DNA of 64,000 nt from Dactylorhiza incarnata (Eukaryota; Streptophyta; Magnoliopsida; Asparagales; Orchidaceae), in the NCBI GenBank assembly GCA_033032865.1, contig JAWHQI010000201.1:2791501-2855500 (forward strand), written 5' to 3'. Below are positions 19,873 to 31,389 of this stretch, one piece after another. A model generated the notes under the pieces. It did no database searches and was not told the DNA's origin. It was given only the letters and a program-made list of their open reading frames with translations. A program made the translations under genes and the position numbers. The stretch's first letter is position 1. Every line of letters begins with the position of its first letter.

Positions 19873-21368
19873 TTACAAGCCCTTAGGAACCCAAGTGAAT
19901 TTGGGTCCTAGGAAATTGTTAGCTTTGACGGGCATACTGGATATAACTGCCCTTGGATATGCATAGTGATTGTGAAATACATTGTTTGCAAGTTTAGCAT
20001 TTGTTACCCTTGTAGCAGTTGGATTGTACCAACAATCAATTGCAAAGTGGCCCGTCTTGCCACAACACCAACAGTGAAATTTGTTGTACCTTATCCTCTT
20101 GCTGTTGGTTGGTGTATGATTCTTCTGTGGGCAGTTGGAGGAGTACCTGTAGGAGACAGAATTGTATTGGTCGGAGATGTGATTCTTCCCATTCCCACTT
20201 CTTCTGTTAAAGTCAATCCTTTGTAAGGGTTTCTTCATTCTCCTGGATCTACTGAGCTCCTGTTCCCTTGTGATCCTTCTTTCATGATATACTTTGGAGG
20301 TGGTAGGTAACATCTTTCTCCCCCCTGTGGAAGTCCCTTCCATATGATACCCAGGTAACGGTCCCCCCATGCCCTTATTGAAGGGTGAAGTGACCTTCCT
20401 CAGGTTAGCCTTTGTCTCACAGAGTGGGTCTGAACTATTTTCTCTTAAGCTGCCTCCATTAACTAGTGGACGAGTCGTCTCTGGTTTAGAAGATTTTGCT
20501 CCTGTCCTTCCTTTTGTGGGGGATTTGTTCTTCATGCCATTAGCATGATGAACCTTGGATTTCGGCTGTCCTGCCAGATCCCTATCCTTCTTTAGAAGAA
20601 CAACTTCTTTGGTTAGAGAGTAGCTTAGTTCTCTGCTGTCAACCAGAGCTTTGATGGTTTTCCCAAACTTGGTTATTAGGTCCATGTGGAGCACGCATTA
20701 TAATCTCTTTTGAGCTGGCAAAAATCTGCGTTCTCTGTAGTCAGCCTATCAGCCTTTTCCAAGTGATCGGAGTTTCTGGCTTGAAGAATTGAGATCTCAT
20801 CAGCTTTCTTACTGCAGAGCTCCTTGCTCCTTCTGAGTTCTTCTAGAAGATCCTCATAATTTTCTGAGAGACTTATTTCAGATTCTGAATCAGTATTGGA
20901 TAATGGAGCCCTTAAGCCTACCTGTTCTGTTGTTGTCTCATCCTGAATTTCTTCCTCTGATTCAGATAGGATAGTTAATCCAAACTGAGCTTCCTCCTCT
21001 GTATCTGAATTGCTTGAGTCACTATCACTCAGGGTTTTGATCTTCCCCTCAGCTGCAGTAATTCTAACTTCTGATGATCCTTCCATGAGGACTGTTAGAG
21101 AGTTCCACATCTCCTTAGCTATTGTATAGTGGATCAGTTTCTGGATTAGAGGAGTATCTACTGCATCAACTATAATGTCTCTGGCTTTCTTGTCCAGGTT
21201 AACTAGGATGATCTCTTCTTCAGTCATAGTCTTGGACATGGTCTTGGGGGCATATGTCCCTTCTTGAATAACTTGAAACATCATGGGATCCATAACCTCC
21301 ATGAATATTCTTGTTCTAACCTTCCACAGGGCAAAGTTCTCCCTAGAACACATAGCTGTTCTTGACTC
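19873..21368 (-). pseudogene. gag: E gag: copia Gag with C-terminal CCHC knuckle, one frameshift and an internal deletion
   Basis: The likely start is the MESRTAM codon at 21368. The block ENFALWKVRTRIFMEVMDPMMFQVI matches NLKKFAVWKTRIRIYMNSIDEELFNVI of C2. Compared with C2, the segment after MEGSSEVR jumps straight to an acidic Ser-rich stretch, so about 100 residues of the Gag core seem to be missing. A coiled-coil-like region follows (LLEELRRSKELCSKKADEIS). A frameshift near 20690 leads into a 273-residue frame that ends with a CX2CX4HX4C knuckle (CWCCGKTGHFAIDC, near 20035-20076). Confidence 0.78.
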
Positions 21369-21438
21369 CATAGTTATGATACTTAGACACCCACTGGCAG
21401 ATCTGTTCAAGCTGTTAAGCTTTTCTTTGAACAACCTC

Positions 21439-21450
21439 CCTCTGATACCA
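21439..21450 (-). other. E primer-binding site, tRNA-iMet type
   Basis: On the minus strand the sequence is TGGTATCAGAGG, two bases after the LTR end. It is identical to the primer site of C1 (31291-31302). Confidence 0.85.
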
Positions 21451-21689
21451 CTTGTAAGTAATGGAACGTTCACCTAGAGGGGGGGTGTTAGGTGATCTTG
21501 GTTCTTTTGAAATATTACCATGAGTTATGAATATTCAAGCACAGCAGAAAATATCAAACACAAAAAGCACAGCAGACGACACAAGATCTATAGAGAGTTC
21601 CTCAAGACCGAATGTCTTGAGTAGTCCTCTATCCCTCTGTGCCTACCCAGCAGTGTGCTAGGATCGGCAAATTCTGCCAAAAACTTCAG

Positions 21690-21990
21690 GCCCTCAAGCC
21701 TTACAAGACGGACCCGCAAGTCCAACAGCCTAGGCCCGCAAGCCCCTACTGCCCCCCGAGCCCGCAAGCTCGACACTCAGGCCCTCAAGTCCTACACAAC
21801 ACAGACCCGCAAGTCCTGTGCCTACAGCCTAGGCCCGCAAGCCCCTACTGCGCTTGAGGGCTACAAGTCCACTGCCCTGGCCCTCAAGCATCACAGCCCT
21901 CATGCTAGACGGTGTCGGACCCGCAACTCCACTACCCTGGCCCTCAAGCCTCACAGCTCTCCAACCCTCAAGCTAGACAAATTGGCCCAC
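21690..21990. repeat. Array of CCCGCAAGCC / CCCTCAAGCC words in the E LTR
   Basis: About 12 copies of a 10-base word alternate between CCCGCAAG and CCCTCAAG forms, with irregular 15-35 bp spacing. The ORFs that cross it are proline-rich artefacts of the repeat. It lies between the primer site and the probable TATA region, so it would be in the transcribed part of the LTR. Confidence 0.7.
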
Positions 21991-22479
21991 AAGCCTTACA
22001 AAGATTACAGTGATAAAAGACTGTTACATCTACCGGATGAAGATCGACAACTTTAGCCTGATGGAGATCGGCTTCTTAAGATTGAAGAAGATTCCTCTTG
22101 ATTTGGAGTTTCAGCACTGGATCTTCTTCAGCCTTCTCTTCTTTTGCCTGATGTTGATCGGCTACTTATCAGGCAATGGAGATGACTGATTCTTCAGAGA
22201 ACACTTGATGCTTGTTCTCTACTTGATCTCTTTCTATTTTGCTCCGCCGAAAATACTTATTTATTGAAGTGCAGCAGCGGGATTCTTTTTCGTGCTTTTT
22301 CTCTTTCTTCGAAGACTTGTTTTCTAGGGCATCACTGTTTCCCTTTTATTGGACAGGTGAGCCGCATAACGGTCACATGTGATGTACTTTATTGTCAGAT
22401 GCCCATTCCTTAAGAGCACACGCTGATTGGACAATAAGGCGGCAGCATTAAATGCTGACAGCGCATCCGCAACTTTTGA

Positions 22480-23100
22480 ATATGTCTCGACGATATTTCC
22501 ATTGTTACGATGACATGGACAATATCTCGACAACAGGACTTTGTCGATGCCTTGAAATTAGGTATACTTTCATTTCTTCTTGCTTCTACCTCTGATGCTG
22601 GTATCTCGACGATATGAGACATTCTGGCGCTTCTGCATATACGACGATATGTTATCTCTGACTGTGTCGTTGTAATCTTCTTTCTTGTAGACTGTCGTTA
22701 TAATCACGTTGTTCTCTCGACGACATGAGTGATAACATGTCGACAGATTATACTTTAGTAATTGCTTATCTTCAGCTGTTCTTCTTAGTCTTCATTCTTA
22801 TCTGCGTTCGACGAACGACAATCTTCGTTCGACGAACGACAATCTTCGTTCGACGAACAACAATCTGCGTTCGACGAGCTTCATTCTTCTTTCTCGTCTC
22901 TGCGTTCGACGAAATCCATTCTTCGTTCGACGAACACGCCAAGTCTGCGTTCGATGAACTTCATTCATCTGTGCCATCTTTGCGTTCGACTATCTTCATT
23001 TCTGCGTTCGACGAACTTGCCAAGTCTCAGCGGTCGACGAACACGCCAAGTTTCAGCGGTCGACGAACACGCCAAGTCTCAGCGGTTGCTTTGCTCATCA
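22480..23100. repeat. Arrays of TCGACG words (TCGACGAT, then TCGACGAA types)
   Basis: From 22480 to 22740 the words are ctcgacgatat, acgacgatatg and ctcgacgacatg. From 22805 to 23100 they become cgttcgacgaac, first as three exact 21-bp units and then irregularly. The second word is the same as in the C1 LTR that starts at 23130. Confidence 0.75.
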
Positions 23101-23129
23101 TCACGACGACAATCATACTTTGTTGACGA

Positions 23130-24804
23130 TGTTGGAATAACCCTATTACTGATTTGGGCTAGGATCACTATCTGCTGATTAGGACTAAGTTGACCCCAAT
23201 GTATAGTCTTAAGGGTCAAGGTTTTAGGCTGTTAGAACTTAGGAAATGATTCAGTTTATGCGTTCGACGAACTCAATACTGCGTTCGACGAACTGCTCTC
23301 TGCGTTTGACGAACTGCTTACACTCTGCGTTCGACGAACGGCTTACACTCTGCGTTCGACGAACCGCTTGCTTCTATCTCAGCGTCTCAGCGGTCGACAA
23401 TTTTATTCTGTCTCAGCGGTCAACGATTTTATTCTGTCTCAGCGGTCGACAAGTTTTTCCAGTCTCAGTGGTCGACGATCTTATCCAGTCTCAGCGGTCA
23501 ACGATTTTGGTCAGTTCAGTGGTCGACGAATTTTCCATCTCTCAGCGTTCGTCGAACTCAGTCTGCGTTCGACGAATATCTTCAGATCGACAAACTTAGC
23601 TCTGAGATCGACGAATCCAATTCTGTTCGATGAACTTATTTCTCAGGTCGACGAATTAAATGACAGCAGATTTATTTCAGAAGATTAGTTATATTATTCT
23701 CTTTAGTTCGACGAACTTCATTCTGCGTTCGACGAACTCAGCCCTGCGCCCGACGAAATTTGTTATTTTAGTTCAGAATTCCAGACAGATCATTTTATTC
23801 CATTCTCTGATCTCAGATCTTTCAGCAACGGATCTATATTCCAGATAAGACAAGATTTATGCCTTACTTATTATATTCCTTTCTATTCTCTTCTTTCGAG
23901 ATTATAGTCGTTGACATTTAATGGAAAAAGACATTTTCATGGAAAAGGAAAAATGTAAACGGCGTATCAGATTTGTAGTACATGATATATCTCTTCAGAA
24001 TATTTTATTCCTTAATTTAAGGGATTTGAATTTCAAATCTGTCAGAGATTTCAAATGGGAATAAGGAAAGAAGATATACAGGATTATTATAGAATAGAAT
24101 ATACAACATATTACAGATTATTACAGTACATCAATATAGAGTAGAGAAGAATAGCCGACAGAGAGAAACACGATTCTTCAAAAAGTTACAGCACGAAAGA
24201 AAGAAAGAATAGTCTTACAGATCTTCATCTTCTTCATCAAGCAGCACCTATTCAATCTCTGAGAACTTCATCAAGATCAATCTCTCAGATCTCTGCTGCT
24301 AGATCAATCTTCAAAGAGCAACAAATAATCTGAGGAACTTATTCTCTCAGATTCAACAGCTACAGGAAGATCAATTCTTTCAAGAGAAAGCTCCATCCAT
24401 CTACTGTCAAACATTTTATATCAGACAGGGGAGCTTTACAACATCAACAATCCACTAGAGTCTTCTCTCAGAATATTGACAGAGAAGAACTTCATAACCC
24501 TTCTTTGCCTCATCTTTTACAGAGTTATAACTCCCTTCAAAAGTTAACTTCTTGGTGGCAGGGCACCTGAACAAAAACCTGTGGTTTGGTTAGAGCACCT
24601 GATCAACAGCTCCTTGGTGTGTGGACACCTGATAAAAAACCCCTTGGTGAAAGGGCACCTGATCAAAAACCTAGTGGATACTACCAAGTGTGGTAGAAGA
24701 GTAAACGTACCCAGGTTTATTGGGGAACTACTATAAAAATCCTTGTGTCCTCTGTGTGTGATTTTCTGTGTGATGTGTGCTCTCTTTGTGTTTGCTTTTA
24801 TTAC
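23130..24804 (+). repeat. C1 5' LTR, first segment
   Basis: It starts TGTTGGAATAACC and matches 54511 onward. It carries the cgttcgacgaac array at 23260-23760, with two more units than the 3' LTR, and several cagcggtcgac variants. It runs to 24804, where D is inserted; bases 24800-24804 (attac) are the left target copy. Confidence 0.9.
23260..23760. repeat. TCGACGAA half-site array in the C1 LTR
   Basis: At least ten copies of cgttcgacgaa, plus ggtcgacgat and ggtcaacgat variants about 30 bp apart, alternate with short T-rich spacers. The 3' LTR has the matching array at 54640-55095. The core word TCGACGAA is the right arm of the inverted repeats found inside C1 gag at 33107-33246. Confidence 0.85.
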
Positions 24805-25878
24805 TGATGGCGCAAATCTCGCACACCGCTATAGGCGGTAGCTCGACTGCGGCACGAAATGGCAGTATACCGATCGTTCAAGTAATATAAAACGAGGAGT
24901 AAATCCCCGAGTATCGATCTCAAAGGAACACAGTAAGGTGGAGTTAACGTTCGAGGAAGGACTTGAGATTGAAGTCCTTTCGAGCGGATGGATGCGGAAA
25001 TGGGGGATTTGGTTTGTGAAAAATAAAATAAAATATTACAACTACTCCTATGCAATGCCGCTATGCAATGCTTCGCTTGGCGGAATGGAGACTAGGCAGG
25101 CCTTGAGCGCGCTGCGTCGCAAGGGTGGATGGACGAGTAGGCAAGCGGAGTCGAACTGTGCAGGCCTTGAGCGCACTGCTTCGTTAGGCGAATGGAATAC
25201 GGCGCGCGATGCCACGCTTCGGTAGGCGGATGGACGAGTAGGCTAACAGATGGAATGGAGAGAACGGCGGAATGAGGGTCGCAAGCACCTCTTCGCAAAG
25301 CACACCACTAACAATTGTTAGTGCGGCACACGAACGTGACGGCGGGATGGAGGATGGAATGGGGCGCACCTCAAGCAACTCAAACAACAAACATTTCACA
25401 TAGACATGAAATATATAGAAATACAAACTAGTTTAAGTGCACTTCATCTTAATACATAGATCTAACTACATACACATCAATAAGAGAAGAATAAGGCAAG
25501 AAATCGACCGAATCCGAAGTCTCGTTGTAGATTCACGGTTGGAATCGCCGGTTTGTCAATCCGCGTCCAAGCTCGGTCTGCAACTACGTCCGGGGTAGAG
25601 GAGGGCTGTCACACATCCCAATGGACCCGTCTTCTTCGTGTCACGATCCGGTAGAGGTTGCAAACTTCCTCTTGCTTGATGGTGGTGGCGGCTAGGTATT
25701 CCCTTGGAGCGCTAGGATGAAGGAGGAGGCCGAGAGGAAGCTCCGGCTCAAGAATGGCGTGAAGAACAAGCCCAGAGCACCTCCCGATGGTGGGCGGCGA
25801 TGGAGGGGCGAAATCGGGCGGATCGGCGGAGCTGGGCGAGAAAAACGGCGAGGATCCGACCTAATTCGCGAGCAGGGC

Positions 25879-25887
25879 AATTTATAG
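25879..25887 (-). promoter_or_regulatory. D LTR TATA box (minus strand)
   Basis: CTATAAATT on the minus strand lies 20 bp downstream of the palindrome array. The right LTR has the same site at 30616-30624. Confidence 0.55.
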
Positions 25888-25906
25888 GCGCTGGAATAAA
25901 CAGTGC

Positions 25907-26163
25907 GCACGGTCATTGGCGCACGACCAGTGGTCGTGCGCACTAGAATCCTGTGATCGTGCGCCTGACTGGACGGAGCCTGCAAGGGAAGAAAATTATA
26001 AAATACAATGTTCGCACGACCAGTGGCGCACGACTAGTGGTCGTGCGCACTATCGTCAATGGTTGTGCGATAAGGAGAAACAGAACTCAGTTTTCAGGGG
26101 TTAAGTGCACACGATCAGTGGCACACGAACAGTAGTCGTGCGTAGTAGAACCAGTGATCGTGC
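25907..26163. repeat. GCGCACGACC palindrome array, D left LTR
   Basis: Copies of GCGCACGACC and its inverse alternate. The cleanest is a perfect 10-3-10 inverted repeat at 25919-25941. About six more full or partial copies follow. The same array lies in the right LTR (30645-30899), with perfect 10-3-10 copies at 30656-30678, near 30764 and near 30858. Confidence 0.88.
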
Positions 26164-26428
26164 GCAGTGTTCCTGTACAGATTTGTACCGGGAACACCTG
26201 CACGACTCCTGCTCCAGCATACAACACTAATCAAACCATTGAAAGTGGCACTTAACCATGCATGAAAACTAATAATGAAGATAAACAAGAAAAAACACCA
26301 AAACGGGCCTAGAAGTGCACATAGCATGGAATAAAAAATATGAGCGAAAACATGCCTAAAGTGTAGTGCATAGACTAGAAAATCGGCCCAGATGAGTCCA
26401 TAAATGTGTATATATTTGGGACTCATCA

Positions 26429-28219
26429 CACCCCCAGACTTAACTGTTTGCGCGTCCCGAGCAAACAAATTCCTCAAGCGGCTGAGAAAAATACACAGCT
26501 GGCATAAAAATTGTAAATCGGAGTATCATGCGAAGTCGCATGCTCATGTGCGTAGAAATACAGTAGACAAAATTTCTAATTATACATATTAGTTTATAAT
26601 TTCCTAGGAGCGTATTTATATATTACATTTACTCAAAAATTGAATCACGGTGAATCAAAAGGTCGTACATAGGAAGAAAGTAAACTGAACGCAGAGGCGA
26701 GCATTGCCAAAGATCGGGGCTCGGGACAACTCCATTGAAATCCATCAATGTCGGTGACCATAAGCTTGCCCGTTCGCACTCTCTCCATGGCACTGGTATG
26801 ACTCAAATGCGTGAATCAATAGGACTTTATGTTTTAGATGAGGCTTGGGTTTAGGTGAGGAAAAACAAAGATAAAAATGACGGCTCAAGCACTAAACCCA
26901 AATAAGCTTATGCAGAAATTATTCTCGTTCACCGCACAAACACGCGGGTACATCACACCCCCAGACTTGGACTTAACAATATGGGTGTGTGCACCGCCTA
27001 CTCCCAAATATAATCTCAAACAGATTTTTTTAATTAAACTTTTCATTCTTCTTTTTCTTTTCAAATCTTTTCTTCTTTTCTTTTTCTTTCTTTAGCAATT
27101 TCAGCAAATTTTCAAAGATGCACATCCACATTTTCTCATTGTACTTCCACAATCAACACCACAAATTTTAAATTTAAACAAAATGCTTGCATTTTGGGTG
27201 TGCGACTAGGATTGGAGTTTAGTCTTTGGTGAACAATAGTGGAGCTGAACCAAAATAATGGGGTAGGCACAACTGGGCTAACGAGGGAATGATGATAGGA
27301 ATGGCACAAAGGCTCAACCGGGACAAAATGATGACCTATATCACATTCACGCAATTGACTAACCGTATACCCATGCTTCAAGAATCGCTTGGGGCAAGAT
27401 CTAGCCACCGAGAAAGATAATCCTTTCTCCCGACTCGGGCAATACGAGGCTAACGAACGTCTACACACATTCATATGCTACCGTTCGATTCACACCGGAT
27501 TCACCAATTTTGAGTAGAGTAAACAATATCTATGCTAATAGAAAGATATAAACTAAAAGCATAAAAAGAATTTGAATCTACACGAATTTCTATGTGAGAC
27601 ATGAGCACTCGACTAGGAGCACTATAGAAGTCAACATTTTACTCCGACTCACAATCCTAAGCCAGCACATTGATTTTCCAAATCACACAAAAAAAAATGA
27701 GTTCAGCTCAAGATGTGCTAACAGCTAAGTGCACGCTCGAGTGGGTGTAGTGGTGCGCGGTGAAAATGAACAAGACATTTTAAATGAAATCTTCTAGTAT
27801 GCAGTGCAATAGTGCACGTGAGCGGGTAAACAAACTACTCTCCCCCAGACATAAACTAAACAATCTAATGCAAAATATGACTATAGAGTTCAGAATAAAG
27901 CTAGGGAAAGAAAGTACCCAATGCTCAGCAAGTGAGCATACCAGAAGACGCGTGTAAACTAAGACAAAACTGTAGCATCCGCCATCCAGAAAAAGATACC
28001 TGCAGGGGTCAGCTCCGCAGAAACAAAAGAAAATAGAAAACTGAAGAAAAATACTACTAACTAAACATGATAAGATGAAATAAAAAAATGCAGAAAAGAA
28101 AGATAACTACTGGGGTTATTGTCATCCCAGCACGACTTATTCAAAAACTAAAGGTTCTAGCTAATGGGCGTATGAAAAAGAAAATGAACAGGTAACTGCT
28201 CCATTATCCATTTCGGTAA
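26429..28219 (-). other. D 3' non-coding region and polypurine tract
   Basis: The minus strand reads aagtctgggggtg immediately before the LTR, a good polypurine tract. The remaining 1.8 kb has no credible ORF. Several blocks (for example near 27390-27430) resemble the Athila2 3' region near 62520-62580, which supports descent from that family. Confidence 0.65.
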
Positions 28220-29333
28220 CTAGTACCGATACGGAGATAAGGCACTCACCCCTCTACCTAAATATAAATACCTGCTCCTCACAGGTAGAGGGAAAAGAAA
28301 GTAAGAAGAGGAGGAGGCCTGGTCCTCACTCATCTCACCAAAACTATCCTTGCCCAGCAAGGTATCGTCCACAGCAGGTCCGCGGGAGGAGAAGGCAATG
28401 AGTGGAGCTTCCTCTACGGAGGGGGGATCAACCTCCTCACATAAGAGGATGCTCTCATCATTGACTTGAGCAGAATGCTCCAAGTCCTCCTGGGGTACCT
28501 GTAAGGACTCAACCTGCACAGGCTCAGATGAAGAAGGGGGGTCAGGAAATAAAAAGAAGAATGACATAAATAATCAAAAATCGGGGGAGTGGTCCCGGTC
28601 TCACTCCCAGCAGGATCCAAGGATAGATCGCTATCATCATCGTAAGTATCATAGCAAGGAGAACCTAAGAACTCAAGGGCCTCGGTGGTGAGTTGGACCT
28701 CCTCGTCCCATGAGGAAGTGCGAACCTCCTCATGAGAAAGAGTATCCTCCTCAACCCACTTTGGAGCATCCTCCGAGTCAGAAGCATCACCCCACTCCTT
28801 TACTTCGATAGGATCATAAAAAATGTGTGTAGAAAAATCTTGCAAATAAACTGTAGGAACAAAAAGATTTGGTTCCTCCGCAAAAAGATCTGCTAACGCC
28901 TCCCCGATGGAAAGAATACTTTCCTCATCACAATCAGGTCCATCTAGGAGCTCCCATTCCTCGCCTTGTTGGCCAACAGATGAGTGATCATCATCACTAG
29001 GAGTGAACCAAACACAGGGAGTGAGGAGTCCATGCATGAAATAAGATCGGGGGAAGAGGGCACGATTGCCTCCACGGGTAAAGAATGAGTGATAGGGACA
29101 ATGTTGTCATGAGTGGAGGAGCGGCGGTCAGGCTTGAAAAGACTAGGACAGTCCTTCAATTCATGACCCTCTCCTCGACACAACAAGCAAACAATGTTCC
29201 TACACTGCCTAGCATTTACTTCATTCATTTGGTCTATATAATAGTCCATCATGTCGTAAGTGCCAGGAGAAATATCCCATGAAGACATTTTTAATAATAA
29301 AAGCAGGTATAATGAAACTGAAATTCTTTGCAA
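28220..29333 (-). pseudogene. D ORF: short Gag-like protein with CCHC knuckle and acidic tail, frameshifted
   Basis: The minus-strand reading starts MSSWDISPGTYDMMDYYIDQM at 29333. It soon reaches a CX2CX4HX4C knuckle (CLLCRGEGHELKDC, near 29145-29190). It then shifts frame near 28990-29030 into an Asp/Glu-rich stretch (29037-28600) and again near 28560 into a third frame ending at 28220. There is no capsid-like domain, so it is not a standard gag. The acidic tail with a lone zinc knuckle may be a relic of an Athila Gag or an accessory ORF. Confidence 0.6.
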
Positions 29334-29518
29334 GGAAATCTACACAAACTAATAAAACTCCTTGGATTAAACTTGCTTAAAACTTTAAAATAGGAGAGAA
29401 GAAATAATAACAAGCAATATAAATTTAAAAAGCAAACAAAAATCAAAAGGCGGCTATAAACACTGGAAAAACTACTACCTCTCAGCTCTCCCTCTCAAGA
29501 AAACTCACACGTCTGTGT

Positions 29519-29536
29519 TCCCTGGCAACGGCGCCA
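29519..29536 (-). other. D primer-binding site, tRNA-Asp type
   Basis: The minus strand reads TGGCGCCGTTGCCAGGGA, one mismatch from the Athila1 site, and lies 6 bp from the right LTR. Confidence 0.85.
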
Positions 29537-29542
29537 AAAACT

Positions 29543-31165
29543 TGATGGCGCAAATCTCGCACACCGCTATAGGCGGTAGCTCGACTGCGGCACGAAACGG
29601 CAGTGTACCGATCGTTCAAGTGATATAAAACGAGGAGTAAATCCCCGAGTATCGATCTCAAAGGAACACAGTAAGGTGGAGTTAACGTTCGAGGAAGGAC
29701 TTGAGATTGAAGTCCTTTCGAGCGGATGGATGCGGAAATGGGGGATTTGGTTTATGAAAAATAAAATAAAATATTACAACTACTCCTATGCAATGCCGCT
29801 ATGCAATGCTTCGCTTGGCGGAATGGAGACTAGGCAGGCCTTGAGCGCGCTGCGTCGCAAGGGCGGATGGACGAGTAGGCAAGCGGAGTCGAACTGTGCA
29901 GGCCTTGAGCGCACTGCTTCGTTAGGCGAATGGAATATGGGCGCGATGTCACGCTTCAGTAGGCGGATGGACGAGTAGGCTAACGGATGGAATGGAGAGA
30001 ACGACGGAATGAGGGTCGCAAGCACCTCTTCGCAAAGCACACCACTAACAATTGTTAGTGCTGCACACGAACGTGACGGCGGGATGGAGGATGGAATGGG
30101 GCGCACCTCAAGCAACTCAAACAACAAACATTTCACATAGACATGAAATATATAGAAATACAAACTAGTTTAAGTGCACTTCATCTTAATACATAGATCT
30201 AACTACATACACATCAATAAGAGAAGAATAAGGCAAGAAATCGACCGAATCCGAAGTCTCGTTGTAGATTCACGGTTGGAATCACCGGGTTGTCAATCCG
30301 CGTCCAAGCTCGGTCTGCAACTACGTCCGGGGTAGAGGAGGGCTGTCACACCTCCCAATGGACCCGTCTTCTTCGTGTCACGATCCGGTAGAGGTTGCAA
30401 ACTTCCTCTTGCTTGATGGTGGTGGCGGCTAGGTCTTCCCTTGGAGCGCTAGGATGAAGGAGGAGGCCGAGAGGAAGCTCCGGCTCAAGAATGGCGTGAA
30501 GAACAAGCCCGGAGCACCTCCCGATGGTGGACGGCGATGGAGGGGCGAAATCGGGCGGAACGGCGGAGCTGGGCGAGAAAAACGGCGAGGATCCGACCTA
30601 ATTCGCGAGCAGGACAATTTATAGGCGCTGGAATAAACAGTGCGCAGGGTCATTGGCGCACGACCAGTGGTCGTGCGCACTAGAATCCTGTGATCGTGCG
30701 CCTGACTGGACGGAGCCTGCAAGGGAAGAAAATTATAAAATATAATGTTCGCACGACCAGTGGCGCACGACCAGTGGTCGTGCGCACTATCGTCAATGGT
30801 CGTGCGATAAGGAGAAACAGAACTCAGTTTTCAGGGGTTAAGTGCACACGATCAGTGGCGCACGACCAGTGGTCGTGCGCAGTAGAACCAGTGATCGTGC
30901 GTAGTGTTCCTGTACAGATTTGTACCGGGAACACCTGCACGACTCCTGCTCCAGCATACAACACTAATCAAACCACTGAAAGTGGCACTTAACCATGCAT
31001 GAAAACTAATAATGAAGATAAACAAGAAAAAACACCAAAACGGGCCTAGAAGTGCACATAGCATGGAATAACAAATATGAGCGAAAACATGCCTAAAGTG
31101 TAGTGCATAGACTAGAAAATCGGCCCAGATGAGTCCATAAATGTGTATATATTTGGGACTCATCA
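29543..31165 (-). repeat. D 5' LTR (right copy, 1623 bp)
   Basis: It pairs with 24805-26428. It is flanked on the right by the attac duplication at 31166-31170, after which C1 5' LTR sequence resumes. Confidence 0.92.
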
Positions 31166-31170
31166 ATTAC

Positions 31171-31302
31171 TCACTCAATACACATACATATATCACTATT
31201 TTAATTCCGCTATAAAATTAAGTGAAAAAGTTTTTAATACTCTATTCACCCCCCTCTAGAGTAAAACTAAGATCTAACCTCACTTTCAATTGGTATCAGA
31301 GG
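31171..31302 (+). repeat. C1 5' LTR end and primer-binding site
   Basis: The LTR resumes after D and ends at 31288 (CACTTTCA). Two bases later the tRNA-iMet site TGGTATCAGAGG occupies 31291-31302. The joined LTR is about 1.79 kb. The end (tattcacccccctctagag, then cactttca) is nearly the same as the C2 LTR end. Confidence 0.88.
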
Positions 31303-31389
31303 GTAGTTGATTATTTACAGGATAACACCTGAATCATAAAGATCAATTAAATATTAAATTTATTTTAGAGTTTTTTTTGTTAAAAACTC

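Larger units (their letters stand above)
18447..23129 (-). mobile_element. E: Sirevirus-like copia element with gag and ORF2 but no pol (minus strand, incomplete)
   Basis: Read on the minus strand it has an LTR (from beyond 23129 to 21453), a tRNA-iMet primer site at 21439-21450, gag (21368 to 19873), an inter-ORF spacer, and an extra ORF2 (19384 to about 18513). There is no room for protease, integrase or RT: gag stops at 19873 and ORF2 starts 490 bp later. Its 3' LTR lies beyond the Tat-GAG insertion, off the window. C1 interrupts its 5' LTR at 23130. The architecture matches C2. Confidence 0.75.
21453..23129 (-). repeat. E 5' LTR (part; C1 is inserted at its visible edge)
   Basis: The inner limit (21453) is set by the primer site; the outer limit is not in the window. 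It holds a Pro-codon-like array of CCCGCAAGCC and CCCTCAAGCC words (21690-21990) and a TCGACGATAT array (22480-22740). A denser cgttcgacgaac array (22805-23100) abuts the C1 insertion. The last piece could instead belong to a different C1-like LTR; I cannot separate these without a second copy. Confidence 0.55.
24805..26428 (-). repeat. D 3' LTR (left copy, 1624 bp)
   Basis: On the minus strand it begins TGATGAGTCCC and ends GCGCCATCA. A GCGCACGACC palindrome array lies at 25907-26163, and a minus-strand TATA box (CTATAAATT, 25879-25887) follows it. The segment 25050-25240 has repeats of gcgc/cttcg words also seen in the G LTRs. Confidence 0.92.
24805..31165 (-). mobile_element. D: non-autonomous gypsy element derived from the Athila2 family, minus strand
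   Basis: LTRs at 24805-26428 and 29543-31165 are nearly identical (about 2% by eye) and flanked by a perfect attac duplication (24800-24804, 31166-31170). The primer site on the minus strand is tRNA-Asp-like. The interior is only 3.1 kb and holds a broken CCHC-bearing ORF plus a long 3' region. That 3' region and the LTR ends resemble Athila2 (for example the cacccccagacttaactg junction after each LTR), so D looks like a pol-less derivative of that family. Confidence 0.9.

Noticed and set aside
21639..22056. Proline-rich ORFs over the E LTR
   Set aside because: They arise from the CCCGCAAGCC word array. They lie inside an LTR and are on the strand opposite to the element genes.
22725..23126. 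133-codon ORF rich in VRRTTI repeats, and similar ORFs at 23246-23599 and 54788-55150
   Set aside because: The peptides are simple translations of the TCGACGAA repeat array, with no start context or conserved domain. The reading frame is not kept between the two C1 LTRs.
25692..25985. 97-codon minus ORF conserved in both D LTRs (also 30429-30722)
   Set aside because: Conservation follows from LTR identity. The ORF crosses the palindrome array and TATA box and shows no domain.
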